This document shows positions 21,171 through 34,697 of a stretch of 64,000 nt of DNA, piece after piece. The notes under the pieces were generated by a model. The model made no database searches. It saw only the letters and a list, made by a program, of their open reading frames with translations, and was not told the DNA's origin. The stretch spans positions 45,663,201-45,727,200 of the forward strand of contig OY754470.1 in assembly GCA_963575645.1 (NCBI GenBank), read 5' to 3'. The translations under genes and the position numbers were made by a program. Numbering within the stretch: the first letter of the stretch is position 1; each line of letters begins with the position of its first letter. Source of the stretch: Xanthostigma xanthostigma (taxonomy: Eukaryota; Arthropoda; Insecta; Raphidioptera; Raphidiidae).

Positions 21171-24100
21171 AAATTTGGTTGAACTCGTCGCCATCGACGT
21201 TTTTGTAGGCACTTTAAGGCTTGATCCAAGTGCTTCGCTAATATTACAAATGACAGCGTTTTTTTAACATCTTAATTTCTTACATCAGTATCTGAAACTC
21301 AGGTCTATCAACGAAGTAATAAATATTTTTTTATTCTGGATTTTGTAGAAATATTACCTGAATCAACACACAGTAATGTGTTTAATTAGGTAGATGAACC
21401 GGCACATTTCTGACGTTTTTGTTAATAACATTTTTTATAGAAACTTATTAATTGTCTTCGCATCAATAATTCCAGTTGCATTATTTTAAAATCGGCCTTG
21501 GCCATAACCGAAGATCCTCTTTGAACTTAAAAAGAAAATTTTGTAACATGGAAATATCAACTTTTCACGATTAAACTGTTAAAATTGATTATAATATCGA
21601 ATTTATTCCGTATATGTAAAAATTAATGGTCTATGTCATTACAAAATCTTTGACGCAATATTTGCATTTTTCTATGAGGCGCTGACTCATACGCAGGGGA
21701 TGTAAAATGCTGGTGTTTCCTAATGCAACTCATATGTATCTTTATTCAAATGTTCTTATTTTACCACGTTTTCATTAACTCGCTTTCTTTTATGTCTGTC
21801 AGGGTGGAATTTTGTATTTGATTTTAAACTAAGTTCTTGATGAGTAGAGACTTGAAATTTTTAACGACGACAATACAAGAAAATGTGGAAATAATAAAAG
21901 AAATATTTTTTTAAAATATAACCACGTTTTTAAAACGAACTAAAAAGTATAAAATAATTTTTATAAGCCTTATGTGTAGGATTTGAAAAGAAAAACGTGG
22001 GGCACATGCGACTGAAATAAGAAATTTGTACTTTTGGCGAATCTTGGATTTCTCTTGGCACACCGATGCATATTTACATAATTTGTATGGGACGCATCTT
22101 TTTTCATTATATAAGATGCAGGTTTCCTCAGATCGAATAGAAAATTCCGCGAAATTTCGTTGATAGAGATAAGCCTAGACATCTGCCGCCATTGAATTAA
22201 GGTGCCACAAGAATAAATAAAATCCGGAATGTTAACTCGAAGGCGGTGCCTTTGATGTGTCCACCGACGGACTTTGGTTCCAAGTAAACGATGAAACGGT
22301 ATCGCTTATCCATAAGCGTATAATATATTGACGGTTTTGTTTTAAACTAATCTGTTTTACTATCATGCAACCACAGTTTTAAAGTAAAATAAAACAAGTA
22401 CCTATAGATAAAATAACTAAATAAATGTTTTACTAAACCCGATGCGTAAGTAACAATTCGCTGTAAAACTTCCAACACTTGGGACGGTACAGCACTGGCT
22501 ATTTCAGGATAGAATCTCAATTTAACTGTTTTGAAGTAACATTCTATACATACTCAATAAGTTTATACATAAAAATATCTTTTTTTATATATAAGTAATA
22601 GATAATAAATGGGCATAATTTGATTAAAGTGATGATAACGTTTAAAACAAATACGTTTTTGAACGTAGTTTATTTAAATAGATATGACAAACAAGCAAAT
22701 CAACACTCATAATTAGATATAGACTTATGTGTAGTAATTATTTAGTATCTATATACACAGTTTTAAATATTGGAAACTATTTGTTATTTGTGCAATTATT
22801 TCAATTTAAAATACAAACATGTTTTGAGTGGTTAACTTACCATGGCATACCAAAGAAGATAAACGCATTTTTTCGGTTATTTGTTCTTGATATTTTCCTT
22901 GAAAAAATTAATTGCTTCTTGAGTTGATATTTATCTCAAGGTGTATTAAAAATATATAAGAAATTCCACAAATCGAAAACTTTGTACCTTTTTTTGAGTG
23001 CCCGGAGGAGTCTGAGATTTGGCATAGTTAAACTTCATATGGATGAAGAAGTGGAGAAAGATAAAATGTGTGTATAATATGTGTTACAAATAGATTAAAT
23101 TAAACAAAACAAAACACGGCCATACACTGTAAAAATTAGCGGAGTAAATAAGGAGTAAATTACGGTCGAATTTCGACCAACGACCGGGCCGCTAGTATTA
23201 TTGAAAAATTCCAGCCAATTAAGCGATGGGACCATTTCAACATCAATATGTTTACATTTGATAGAATAAAGAAAATAAAATTTTTGATACCGCGTGAGGT
23301 GACGCGGGTAATGGCTAATATTCAATATGATATTTGCTATTCGTTACCATATTTACCATGTCATGTAAAAAATTACTCAAAGCATGCTTAACTAGTTCAT
23401 TTCTGATAGATCTACAAAACAAAAGAACAACTGATTTTTTTTTTATTTTCAAAATATTTCCGAAACTATAAAGTTTAGAAAAAAAAATTTTCAACGAAAT
23501 TTTCTTGCAAAAATAAATAGAATAATAAGCCGTTCTGAAAAGTATATCATTATTATATAAAAAAAAACACCGTTATAGCATATATCTCTTAAAACAATAG
23601 GGCTCTTCATATTTGCATATCCTCCCAAAATTTGGTTTCAATCCACGCATCCGTTTAACCTGTATCGTGTTCACAGATTAACAGACGCATAGAGTTTTTC
23701 CAAAAATATGTTTTTTGGATTCGGGGGACCTCAAAACGAAAAGATATCGAGACAGGTAATATGATTACCTAGTGAGGGGGAAAATATTTCAAGATATTTA
23801 TTGTACTGTACCTAATGAAAACAAAAGAAATAAAAATTTATTATTATTATTGTAAAATTTTGAAATGTAATTTTTTATCTAAGCTATTACCATTCCCCAG
23901 TTGTGGTTTGGAATGGTAAAAGCGTATCTTATCACACAATCTGCGCAGCCGGGAAAAACATATTTTTATTCATAAAACGAAAACTACAAGTTGGCTTAGT
24001 TATTAAAAATCCTTAGCAATTTTATAACTAAAGTAATTTTCACATTATTATAGAAAGAACTTTAACTTCCTGGTATAATTTGTGTTACAGTACGATCATA

Positions 24101-24339
24101 GAAAAACGTAAACAAACCTAGATTAGGGATGAGGGATTATTTTAAATCTTGTTATACATTCATAGATCAACTGCTTTACGCAAACAACCATCAAAATTGG
24201 TCTAAAAGTTCTCGAGTCATTTTATTATTGTACACAGACGGACAAAAATTTTATGTAAATACCCAAAAAATTAATTATTCACAATACATACAGTAACTGT
24301 TTTGAGTATTGGTACTGCGCTCATTTATATAAACTTTAT
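21171..24339. other. Intron sequence with scattered repeat relics
   Basis: 21900-22010 carries AAACGAACTAAAAAGTATAA and AAAAACGTGGGGC, words of the 6.8-7.9 kb composite. 22456-22530 is a diverged piece of family X. 23163-23198 ends ACCGGGCCGCTAG, a Helitron-like 3' end after the palindrome GGTCGAATTTCGACC. 23625-23660 matches the interior of 10962-11526 inverted. 23887-23918 is a small hairpin TACCATTCC...GGAATGGTA. No gene is seen. Confidence 0.55.
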
Positions 24340-24516
24340 TTTATCTAAACTAATATTACAAAGTGGAAAAGTTTGTAACTTTGGATGTAGTAGGTAATCA
24401 CCGAAACTACTCCTCCGATTTCAAAATGTTTTTACCAATATTTAGAATAGACTTTCAGGATGGGCATAAGCTATAAATTATCCCGTTAAAATAAAGGCGC
24501 TTTTCGTGGAGACCAA
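24340..24516 (+). mobile_element. Helitron-like family B copy, interrupted
   Basis: It contains AAAGTTTGTAACTTTGGATG and TTTTCGTGGAGACCAA, then breaks at a TA-flanked MITE (24519-25014). Beyond the MITE, 25017-25046 ends GCCAGACCAGGCCGCT, which fits the missing 3' end of the same copy. Confidence 0.7.
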
Positions 24517-24518
24517 TA

Positions 24519-25014
24519 GGTCATACGCATGATTTTTTTTTATATTTTTAATAGATTATTTAGTCAACCATAATACGGAAAAAAATTGATAATCATTTAA
24601 AAATGTAATATTATCATAAGAAAAAAAATATTAAATTCCACATTCAAAAATAGACAGTTTAAACAATCGGCCATGTTCGCGGGCTTATGTGACGTCATTA
24701 TATACGATGCATGCCAACCTTGATGTCAAATTGTCAATGTTCTAAATGAAGTTTATTTGTTGTTTTCTCTAAATACTGACATAATCTTACTGTGAGACGA
24801 CATCGTCGTCATGGAAACTGTTGTTGATATATACTCTGACGTCACGATGCGTTTTGAGAATTCAAAAATAGCGCTTATTTTCTACATTTCTTTTTTATTA
24901 GTTGTATTTTTTTCAGTGACTAGATTAATAAAATAATCATTACGTTATGATCAAGAACTAAAATATATTTCGAAATAAAAATTTTAACCAATTTGGAGTT
25001 TTATGCATATGACC
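24519..25014. mobile_element. TA-flanked MITE (496 bp) inside a Helitron-like copy
   Basis: The ends GGTCATACGCAT and ATGCATATGACC are inverted with one mismatch. TA lies on each side (24517-24518, 25015-25016), as for Tc1/mariner-type insertion. Two TGACGTCA palindromes occur in the interior (about 24692 and 24838). It has no coding capacity. It is younger than the family B copy it splits. Confidence 0.75.
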
Positions 25015-25046
25015 TATTATGCAATTATGCCAGACCAGGCCGCTTT

Positions 25047-26284
25047 TTATGAATAGACCTAAATTCGTTTCAGCAGTAAATACAACTGTATAGTCCAAAT
25101 TTTTCATTTGCAGATGGGTATAATTATTTATTTGTCATTTATGATATAGTTAAACGCCTAAGTGTAGTTAAATAATGTTATATACTATATAAAAAGGTCT
25201 GTACAACAACAAGAACCTCTCTTTTTTACGTTGGTCTTGCACGCAAACATTATTGATCAAAATAATACTCTATGTGTACATGAATATGTATGTGTAATAC
25301 GCTATCTAGAATCTAGATAACATATAAATACAAAAACAAGGTGAAAATGTACTTTGTGATAAAAATCAGGTTTGATACAAACGTATCTACTTTTTCATAG
25401 GAAATTGGAAAAACAATCAATTTATTTGATATTACTCTAATAAATTGACAAGTCTATTTACAGTAGACTGTTAGTCTATAGTTCACATGTTCCTTTTTGA
25501 TGAATTCCAGTCCTCATTCAGCGAAAATTATGATCATGGTGTCATTCGATTCGGAATCACAACGAGAAACTTTTTGAAAACCTTGAAATGGGGGACGAAA
25601 AAATGGCAAAAGTTATAAACATTTTAGTACAAAAAATGAGGGGTTTGGTTTTTGCGATATCTCAAAAACTATTGAAGATATCGGAAAACACAAAAAATAT
25701 TTTGAAATAGCAGGAAAATTCCTACAAAAAAGTTCCACCTCTCGGAACTCTGCCACCAATATTTCTAATTTTAATTTAGATATAAAAATAGAACTAAAAA
25801 TATGTTTTATATTTTCTAAACATATCGACCGTTCCAAATCTTCTTGGTTTCCGGGTTACCTAGGTAGAAATACTAATGGACCACGGCATACAAGCCCGGA
25901 AACCAACAAGATTTGGATCAACACCGGCCGTGAAAGCCTACACACTTGGATATCGACCGTTTTTTAACATGTATGATATTTGCTCATAATATTGATTGAA
26001 GAAACACCATGACCGATTATTATGAAAGAAAGTAATGTACTTGAAACCACCCACAAGGCGCTACGTATCTACCTATTAGGTACATATTCATCAATGCATA
26101 ACAAATGGACGAAATAAACACTTTTATATAAACACTAAACTTCGTAAACAATGCAAGTAGTTTCTCTAACTCGTTGCTCGTAAAATCATTCGCCCTTCCT
26201 TCCCAGTGCTTTACTGTTTTCAACCGTTGTGTGATTTAACTGGTAATACACCTGGCACAGAGCTAGTGCAGAAATCAGATTCAA
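25047..26284. other. Intron sequence, nothing recognised
   Basis: No repeat ends, RNA or gene. A pair of imperfect inverted phrases near 25836 and 25915 (CCAAATCTTCTTGGTTTCCG against GAAACCAACAAGATTTGG) suggests a small decayed hairpin. Confidence 0.5.
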
Positions 26285-26735
26285 GTTACGGTGATAATAG
26301 TATATTGTGCAACTAGTGCGACAATGCCGCACGAGTTGCACATACTATTTTTTATTACGAATTAAATTAAAATTGAATTTTTATTACGAATTAAAAAAAG
26401 AAATTAGAAGTAATAAAAATTAATATTAAATCATTAAAAAGTTAAAAAAATTCAGTTAAAATTGTTAAAATTGTCAAGAATAAAAGTCCATAATCGAAAA
26501 TTTTAACTTCAAATCTGCTAAAAATGACAGTTTGTTTCGTTGACATTAACACCGTTATTATTTTGTTTTTTTCTCTGAATTTGCGTGCGGCAAACAATAA
26601 TTTCAGTGCGACAAATAAAGTTTCCGCACGCAAATGAAAATAGCTACTTTTCAACCGTAACAGCATGCGTAAAGATACCACTTTTCCCGCATGAGTAATA
26701 AAAAAGTTCTTTTCCAACGCATTGTCAGTTAATCT
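26285..26735. repeat. Hairpin-bearing repeat, possible family P relative
   Basis: GTGCAACTAGTGCG (26308-26321) pairs with CGCACGAGTTGCAC (26328-26341), followed by ATACTATTTTTTATTAC. That word order resembles the hairpin plus TATACTATTTTTCTTCAT of family P (27895 and 36388). A second GTGCGGCA/GTGCGACA/CCGCACGCA cluster lies at 26585-26632. Confidence 0.45.
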
Positions 26736-26739
26736 GGAC

Positions 26740-26965
26740 TGACAGTGATGTTAGATTGTGACCATACATATTTCTCCATAAGAACAGAATTGTATAGTTT
26801 TAAATCGATCTTGCTAAAAAAACTAACTGATCGTTGCGAAATATACTTCTTCGATTTTAATATTGTAAATATTATTAATGAATTAAAACGTTGCTAATAA
26901 TTAGAAAAAAATATTTTTTATTATAATATTAACTCCAAACCCGGCTTCGCCCGGATCAAGATCTG
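26740..26965. mobile_element. Helitron-like fragments
   Basis: Lead-in TTAGATTGTGACCATACATA (from 26752) is the family B-associated start. CCCGGCTTCGCCCGG at 26939-26953 is the reverse complement of a family B-type 3' hairpin. The two pieces need not belong to one copy. Confidence 0.45.
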
Positions 26966-27012
26966 TGCGGATGTCATCTTTAAATTACAGTGTGATTATA
27001 GATATTGGCTTG

Positions 27013-27290
27013 TATTAATAATAATAATAATAAATGTTTATTTGTTGCGCCATTATATAAAATGGATACAAAACGTCAGTACACAGTTAAAACATGTTAA
27101 AATAATTATTAATCCGATAGCAAGTCATTTATAGAGTATGGAACTATATTAATTATGTATTGTTTCAGCTTTTTATCAAAATCTTTGGAATCTCTTATTG
27201 ATTTTGGGACATTGTTATACATTTTATAACCAAGATAGGTGGCACTCTTTTCAAAGAAAGTCGTGTTATTAAATTAATGTAGAAAAGTGA
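27013..27290 (-). mobile_element. LINE 3' end with (ATT)n tail
   Basis: On the - strand a frame reads TFFEKSATYLGYKMYNNVPKSI and ends SINDLLSD with TAA near 27119. This matches the usual close of non-LTR retrotransposon ORF2 proteins (a YN-LP-I motif, then a Lys-rich FKxxLKxYL helix). A 3' region of about 85 bp and an (ATT)n tail at 27031-27013 follow. It is 5' truncated, as most LINE copies are. A CR1/Jockey-type clade is likely but not settled. Confidence 0.72.
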
Positions 27291-27833
27291 TTTTATTACA
27301 AAGAGAATATTAATTTGTGATAGATTCCAATCAAATCTGCCATATCGAAGCGTTATCTATAAACCACTTTATCAACTACTTAAGTGGATAAAACAGTTTT
27401 ATTGACAGAGACGGACAAGTTGTCATAGTGTCTGTATGTGAAATAGTTGTCTTTATAACATTAATATTCGAATTTTGCGGATGCATGTTATTAATTTTTC
27501 ACAGATTTAAATCAAGTCTACCGTACCTATCGACGAAATTATTAATAAAAATATTTTCCTAAAAAAACCTTGTAAAATTAACAATGGGCAACAACAGGTT
27601 AAACGCGTTTGTTGCCAAGCAACTACTATAAACATTACAGCCGCGAATTGTCATACATTTGTTACACGAGTAGTTAAGGGGCTAGTTATCGGCTATTGCC
27701 ACCGCCAACGGTCATTATACGACTTGTAATAATCACTCATCACAGGTGCAAATTAGATTGGAGCTTGTTAAGTGCTAATCGAATATGAATATTATGTTTG
27801 ATCAATAATTTGACATTCGGCAATTATCGTTTA
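27291..27833. other. Intron sequence, nothing recognised
   Basis: No repeat ends or gene are visible. Confidence 0.5.
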
Positions 27834-27890
27834 CTAGCGGCCCGGTTCGGCTTCGCCCGAATTTTTAGATTATTACCGTAATAGTATATT
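27834..27890 (-). mobile_element. Helitron-like family B 3' end fragment
   Basis: On the - strand it closes with the TTCGGGCGAAGCCGAACCGG hairpin region and CCGCTAG (CTAG 27834-27837). Only the last 50 bp or so remain before family P begins. Confidence 0.6.
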
Positions 27891-27894
27891 ACAC

Positions 27895-28110
27895 CCACAA
27901 GAGCCGAAAGTGTGATATTTTTGCCCTGCGCGTCATGATGCCTGAGGGGAAGCCGAGGGCACCATGGCGCGTAGGGCAAAGGTATCACAGTTTCGGCTCT
28001 TGTGGTTTATACTATTTTTCTTCATACCTCGGTCGTAAGCACGCTTATTAAATACATTAATTAATTACTTATAAATTAGACAATAACACAGATACATTCC
28101 AAATAAAATA
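27895..28110. repeat. Palindromic repeat family P, copy 1
   Basis: Arms 27895-27940 and 27962-28005 pair: CCACAAGAGCCGAAAGTGTG against CAGTTTCGGCTCTTGTGG, then GCCCTGCGCG against CGCGTAGGGC. TATACTATTTTTCTTCATAC and CTCGGTCGTAAGC follow. Copy 2 is at 36388-36792. No target duplication is seen. Confidence 0.7.
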
Positions 28111-31100
28111 TTTATAAAACTGAAAAATAGATCTCCTTTAGTGAAAACAAATCTAATCAAACGACTAATTTTTATAATGCTTAAACTAGATTCCGAAGAT
28201 ACTCAATCAGTTTTAAAGTCCTACTGCAAATTGCTATTTTCGCTCAGTGCTCCTCCCCTTTTTTTCGAAACATAATGCAGCAGAACTCGTGATTTTCAAC
28301 TTGTCGAAACTAATCGACGTATAAATTTTCAACTTCTCATTCATCCTCACCTCATGGGAGTCACAGACCAATAAAAAAAACCTTTATTAATTTGAGGTTA
28401 ATGTCAGACATGTTTTTCAATTGGCTGAGTAGCATAGGAAGACATTTAGCGTGAGAAGTAGGAATTAAAAACTTGAAAATAAGTGACTAAAATCAGTTGA
28501 AAATACATTATTCCGACTGTCATATATTAACAGCTTAGGTTACTCACCAAACAGTAAATTTTTAAACAGTAGTTTCTGAGACAAACTAAGAAACTTTCCT
28601 CTTTATAATATTAGTATAGATTAACAAAAGTTTGTCATAAGTAGTTTTGATTTGTGATCATGGATATCCATTGTAAACAGAAGACATTCTAATGTTGACA
28701 AAACATCAGTTAAAAGTAGCAGAAATTGCGTTCATCTCCCACTGAGAAAAGATTTTGATAAACATGAAGAGTCAGTGACCTTACTCAACTTTAGAAGAAC
28801 TGCGTTGACTCTGCTCTGACTCATTTTGTTTATATTTAGGCGAATGTAAATTTGTAATTAGAATATCACAATTAAGTTTGATAATCCATTAATAATCGAG
28901 TAAAAACTGGACTGATATTTCGGGATGATGACTCATGTTCAAAGAGAATGTTTGTGGATTGCGGAACGCGTTGTCAATCTGGTTTGTTATTGATCTTAGA
29001 TTGTGACCATAAAAATTTCTTATATCAAAGGCATTGTACAATTTTAAAAAAATAACTGATAAATTCAAAATGTTTATCTAATTTTTAGGGCTCCGTACCG
29101 TAGGGGCTCACGGAACCCTATTGTTGTCGTTCTGTCAGATATTTCTAATCAAACTGAGATATATCGACATGAAATTCATACATATGTAAATGCTTGGCCC
29201 AAAGACGGAAGGAAATCGTATTTAAAGTTATAAAGAACTTTTTTGAAGGGGGCACCTGCATGTAAGCAGGAAAAAATCTAATTCTACCTATCCTTGTAGC
29301 CAGTAGAGCACAAATACATGTTTAAAAAAATGTTTTTGACTTAAATTAACACTTTGGGGGAGGGAGGCTATCAAAAGCATGATTTTTGGAAAAAGCAATA
29401 ATTAAACAAACATACTTGACCACTTTTTTTAGGTTAACGAAAAGTATGTCGTTAAAATTTTAACTAAGTAGTTCCTCGATAAGTCATGTGTTCATCGACC
29501 AAACAGGTATTTTTGTTTGTAATTAAAATGATTCATTAAAGATCAGCGAAAGATAAATGATTTTTTTATTTTTTTGATTAGATAAGTCAGGTATTTTAGG
29601 AGTGCCTATATACTGAATTGAACCATGGAATGCGTAGAAATAAGATAGAAGTAATTACTAAATGTTTACAGAACTGTTAAATAAGAGTTATTTTGATGAA
29701 AATCGATTTATTCCTTCTTTTTTTGTATTGCCTAAATTAAAATTAACACATTTATCGGAATTTTTGATTTTTCGAACTATATAGAATAATAAACTGAAAA
29801 TCATATGACACCTTCACTGGTTTTTACATTACATCCTAAAAAAAGAATGTTGTAATAAATTTCGACTATTTTCAATTTTTTGGAAAGAAGTTGCTTTTGA
29901 TTAGTTTAATGATCCTAGAATATTTTGTTGGTGTTTTGGAGGAAATATGTTAATAATTTTATTATGACTTATCAGTTGTATTGTGATTTAATCATAGATT
30001 CTGCAATGTTTACATTACGGATTATCAATTAAAGTTTAGATTAAACCCCATATTATTACGCATTGCGGTACGCCACAGAAATATTTAATTAAAAAGTTGG
30101 CATATTTTGAAATCTAGTTGCATATGAAAATGGAAAGCGATAGCAAAACCGCAATAATGGATATAAGCAATATGTAGCAAACGACTTTCCTTCTTTTTAT
30201 TATTTCCAAATTAAATCTTCCTGAATGATGCGAAAATATTCGAGAAAAAAGTTATGAGACGAAAAATTTATTTTCCAAGGAAATCGCACAAGCCCTTCCG
30301 AAAAATGAGCCTTTCTCAATACATTCTGCAAGGAGACTTTTTTAGACAATGTCTTGTCTAATTCAGAAAAAAATCCTATTCGTTAGTTTTTCACGTGAAC
30401 ACAAATTTTGTACTGACGACTGTCAAGGCCAAAAATTGGAACAATTAGTTGTTAACAAAACGCTGTTCCAATAACAGAGAGTTCCTATAATTCATATTAT
30501 AATATAATGTAACCTTAAAAAGCTTTTACCTTGACGTTAACCTGTGATCAACACGAATACCCGGAAGTTGTAGGCCATGTCGTGCATTACACTGCTATTC
30601 ACGGTTGATGTTTGTCATCCGAATGACCAGCAACGATCTGATCAACTGTTGACATCATACGCGCCATCCATGACACCACTTATAACGTAATATCTTCGTT
30701 CATTTTACACGGCGGGTCGTAATCCTTTGAATTCCTTTTTCATATTGTGGATACATCTGGAAAGATAAGCAAGATATCGTAACTCAATTTTAATATTTTG
30801 TTAGTTGTTCAAGCCGTGAAGTTAATATTGCAAATTTTACAATGACAGCTGTCGAAAAAAAAGCTATTATTTATTACTCTGGTGGTCATGTAGAGAAACA
30901 GAGGTAAGATGGCAGCGGAGCGTATGAACTAGGAAGTAGTGTTCATGTTAAAAAACTTAAATTAATAAATGTGTTCAATTAAATAATATTCATGTTACAA
31001 ACTTACGTTAATAAATATGTTGAATAAAGTAATAATTGTTACATTATCATTTATTTATTATATAATGAGTGATTTAAATTAACCAGTAGGAAATCTTTAA

Positions 31101-33220
31101 CATACATTAAATAATTTTGGATCATAGTGATCTATATCCATTTTTTGATTAAAATCTGCAAACCTACGAGATGAACGTTTTTGTAAATTAACATAGAGTG
31201 TATAAGCCCAGAGTTACCTTCTTACATTTTGCATCTACCAAAAACAAAGAGTTAACCAGTTTTGAGATTAGAATCTGGGAACTTGTAGTAAGCAAACCAT
31301 GCCAACATATTTTAAGCACAACGCCCAGAAATCTCGGCAATTTTTAAACCACTTTTATAATTATTTTTAGACGCGATTGCATATAAAATTTGGGAGGTGT
31401 CTAAGGGATAGCATTATCAAAAACAATCGCGACATGACTTTTGTGTGGTTGATCGATTTGTAAGATTTGGTACTTAGTTGGACACTTTTGGATGACTTTA
31501 AAAAGTCATTGTTCGATTAATTGTTAGTCATAGTTGTCCATTGTTAAATTCATGACTAGATATACGTGCATACGTAATACTGTGATGTAAATTCATATTA
31601 ATGATACATAATTTGATGACTTGTTTTTGTTGAAAATAATTATTGCATTGACGGCATTCTTTTTGTAGCTTAGAGGCAGACAATTTAAAACTACTATTTC
31701 TTATATTATTTTACGTATCCATTTATAAAACTGTACCGAAACGTCTGTCTGTAATTTCGGTTTTGGTAGATTTACTGGTTATTTTTAATAGTTAGTACGA
31801 TACCTAAACGTAATAATACGTTTACAGAATTCTTGAAAGAAAAGATGAATGATATATATAATATACTTAATTGCTAACCAAGTTTGAAGTGTAAGGCACC
31901 TTTTACTGGGCTATACTCCCATCAAAGTCAACATTTATAGTATAACTTTGAAGGTAGATTTAAGATAAAAGTAACTAATTTTAACATTATCTGTGCCTCA
32001 GAAGCAAACTAGTACAAAACCTTAAATTTTTAGAAGATTCTGAACACAGTTATGCACTAATCTACTTACGAACTAAACACACTAAAGAAAGCTACTTTAG
32101 AAATTGTAATCTACAGAAAGTTTCTGACAAAAGTCATTAAAAGCGTGATTTACGATTAATAACTTGACATAAAAAACTCTACTTGACCAATTTTGGATTT
32201 TACATAGTTTGTCTTTGAAGTACAGATATGGTTTCAATTGCATTGCAGATAATTAAGAGAAATAGGAAGAGGAGGTTGCTAGGGAGAAGCGGGTGGGCTT
32301 CGAAAGTGTATTTGAGAGTATGTTGAATAAAATAGTAAAAAGGAAGTGTTTAATAAGTAAATCATTTGATCTACTGGTTAGTTTGAAAGTGCTTATTATA
32401 AAAGCCTGTTACAATTATCATAATGGCAGTTTAGGACAATCTGGAGTATTTTTGTTCTCATAATAATTTAATTCTGTATTTTCGTCGTTATGTTTTGCTC
32501 GTTCATTGTCATATTTTCACAGCACATTAAAAGCTATAAAATATGAAATAAACAAATGCAATGGATCCATAAAAAACGGTCACGTAGAAACGTATTCAAT
32601 ATTCAAGATGCGACGTCAACAGTTTGAACACCCGAAGACAATGACCAATGAGGTGGAAGAACCTCGCAGATAACCTCTGAGGTAACCTTGCGTATTACCT
32701 CAAGGTCGCGAATATCAATATTAACAACATACCCTCGTTACTTCTTGAGTTTATGTAAAAAAAAAGAAAATAGAGACGCAGCAGAAAAATTAATATTATT
32801 GCAGTCGGCTCTATAAAATCCTTGGATTGGTATCGATGTTTTACCTGAATTCGCAATAAGGAATCAATCTATCAGTTTGCAAGATCTTGCACACCTGCTT
32901 AGATGATGATTTCATGAGTTTTTTAGTTTAAAAGGTAGTCGTTTTTATTCGTACAAATTCTACTCATACTGAATACTAACATGTACCAAGGATTTATATG
33001 ATTTTTATTTCCGAGTAATGTTCTGACTTTATTTGACAAAGAAGTGTTTGCCGACGAACGCTTCCGGGATTTTCGTTATCTATGATGGACGTTTGTGTTT
33101 TGTTTCAGGTTGTTTACCAATACCTATAATATTGGGATAATGAAGAATATAAAAATTAGTTGAAAAAAAATAACATTTAGTTAGCATCATCAAAAAAGAT
33201 AATGATAAAAATGATTTACT
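28111..33220. other. Intron sequence, mostly unique
   Basis: 29088-29240 is a repeat fragment beginning GGGCTCCGTACCGTAGGGGC, related to 37125-37240 and 45590-45930. AP-1 consensus sites occur at 28817-28823 and 28929-28935. The stretch 30540-30730 is more GC-balanced than its flanks and may be conserved regulatory sequence. Otherwise I see no gene, RNA or repeat ends. Confidence 0.5.
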
Positions 33221-33718
33221 CATATGTTATTTGATGATGACAAAGATGGTATGTAAGATAATAATATATACATTGATAAATCGCACATGGGTTACCTAAA
33301 TAAATTGCGTACCGATGCTGTTAAATTAAACGAATTCTAATTGACTTTTTTGGATCAACTACCTCGATTTGTTAATCATAAAAATCGAGCCTAAGACGCG
33401 GAGTATATGAGGCAAGGAAATGGAATATACATTTGTATCTATACATAAATATGGACCATCTACATAAAAATACCTTATAAATAGTTGTGTTTTGTGTACT
33501 TTGGGTTTATTTGTTTTGTTAACATTTTATTTGTGTCATATTCATTCATATTAGGCTCGATTTTTATGATTAACAAATCAGGGAAGTTGATCCGAAAAAG
33601 TCAATGAGAATTTATTTAATTTAACAGTATAGGTACGCGATATAGCTAGGCAACCCATGTTCGATTTATCACACATTTATCTCACATACAATCTTTGTCA
33701 TCATCAAATAACAGATGA
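33221..33718. mobile_element. Foldback element (about 498 bp)
   Basis: The left arm 33221-33394 and right arm 33551-33718 are diverged inverted copies sharing TTATTTGATGATGACAAAGA, TGTTAAATTAAA and TTGTTAATCATAAAAATCGA. The loop is 156 bp. There is no coding capacity, and divergence between the arms indicates age. Confidence 0.8.
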
Positions 33719-34590
33719 GGGTATATATTTCTAATACCGGATTTCGCACAAAGAGGAGGGCTCGTGTAGATTATTGACGTTCGACAACTGAGGTAATTAC
33801 CTAAATTTGAGTCTATTCAATAAATAGAGTAACGATCCATTGAAGTTAATGATAGGTATTTGGAAAAAATTCCGTGGCATAAGGATAAAAAATGAATCAA
33901 TACTGAAATTTTTAAACTTGTATTTAATACTGACGTTTCAATTAGTTTTGTATCATCTTCCAAATACTGTAATTACCTAAACAATATTGATAATTTTAAT
34001 ATTTTAAATTTCAAAGTCTTTTTATAAAATTAGCGTTTTTTTTTTAAAACTGATTATTTTGTATGACAATCCAAGCATCTTGCCGATCTTTTGGAAATAA
34101 AATATTATTACTATTATTATTATATTCTGCGTATTCCTCGTTTATTAGCTATTGCAAGATCATTCTATTTAATATAATTAGAGGAAAAAAATGTCAAAAC
34201 ATTCTACCGGATGTAAAATATGTCATGTATTTTATTATATCACTAATATTGACTGCCGAGCGCTGAATTAATGATAATGTGTAATTATTGTTAAATTAGT
34301 GAAATGGTTTTATTTTGATATAATACACGGTATAGGTATAAACAATTCACTGAATTGTCATGCGACATTGAGACAGACTTCCAACATCTGATGGCATCGC
34401 AAAGTTTGTTGACTTCTGTACACTCCTATCAATGTCAAATACTTGAACAATATGAACACCAAACAATTGATCCGATCACAGATCGATTAAAATACAATAC
34501 GAGGTGCTTCCGAATAATCACAACCGATCTTCTGAAATATATGTAATAATTACAATATGAAGCATTGCCTATTTACAATTAATATTTTGA
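33719..34590. other. Intron sequence, nothing recognised
   Basis: Two short open frames (34063-34266 and 34355-34546) have no recognisable product. Confidence 0.5.
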
Positions 34591-34599
34591 TTATGTATT

Positions 34600-34697
34600 T
34601 AGCATAAAAGGTTAGGTTGAAAAGCAGCCTGTGGCTGAACCTCGCCTTTTAGTGCACTAATCTGTACTAATAAAGATTATTATTATTATTATTACTC
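34600..34697 (+). mobile_element. Retroelement 3' end with (ATT)n tail
   Basis: AGCCTGTGGCTGAACCTCGC, then CTGTACTAATAAAGATT, leads into seven or so ATT units (34675-34695). This layout is that of a LINE or SINE 3' terminus. The upstream extent cannot be defined. Confidence 0.5.
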
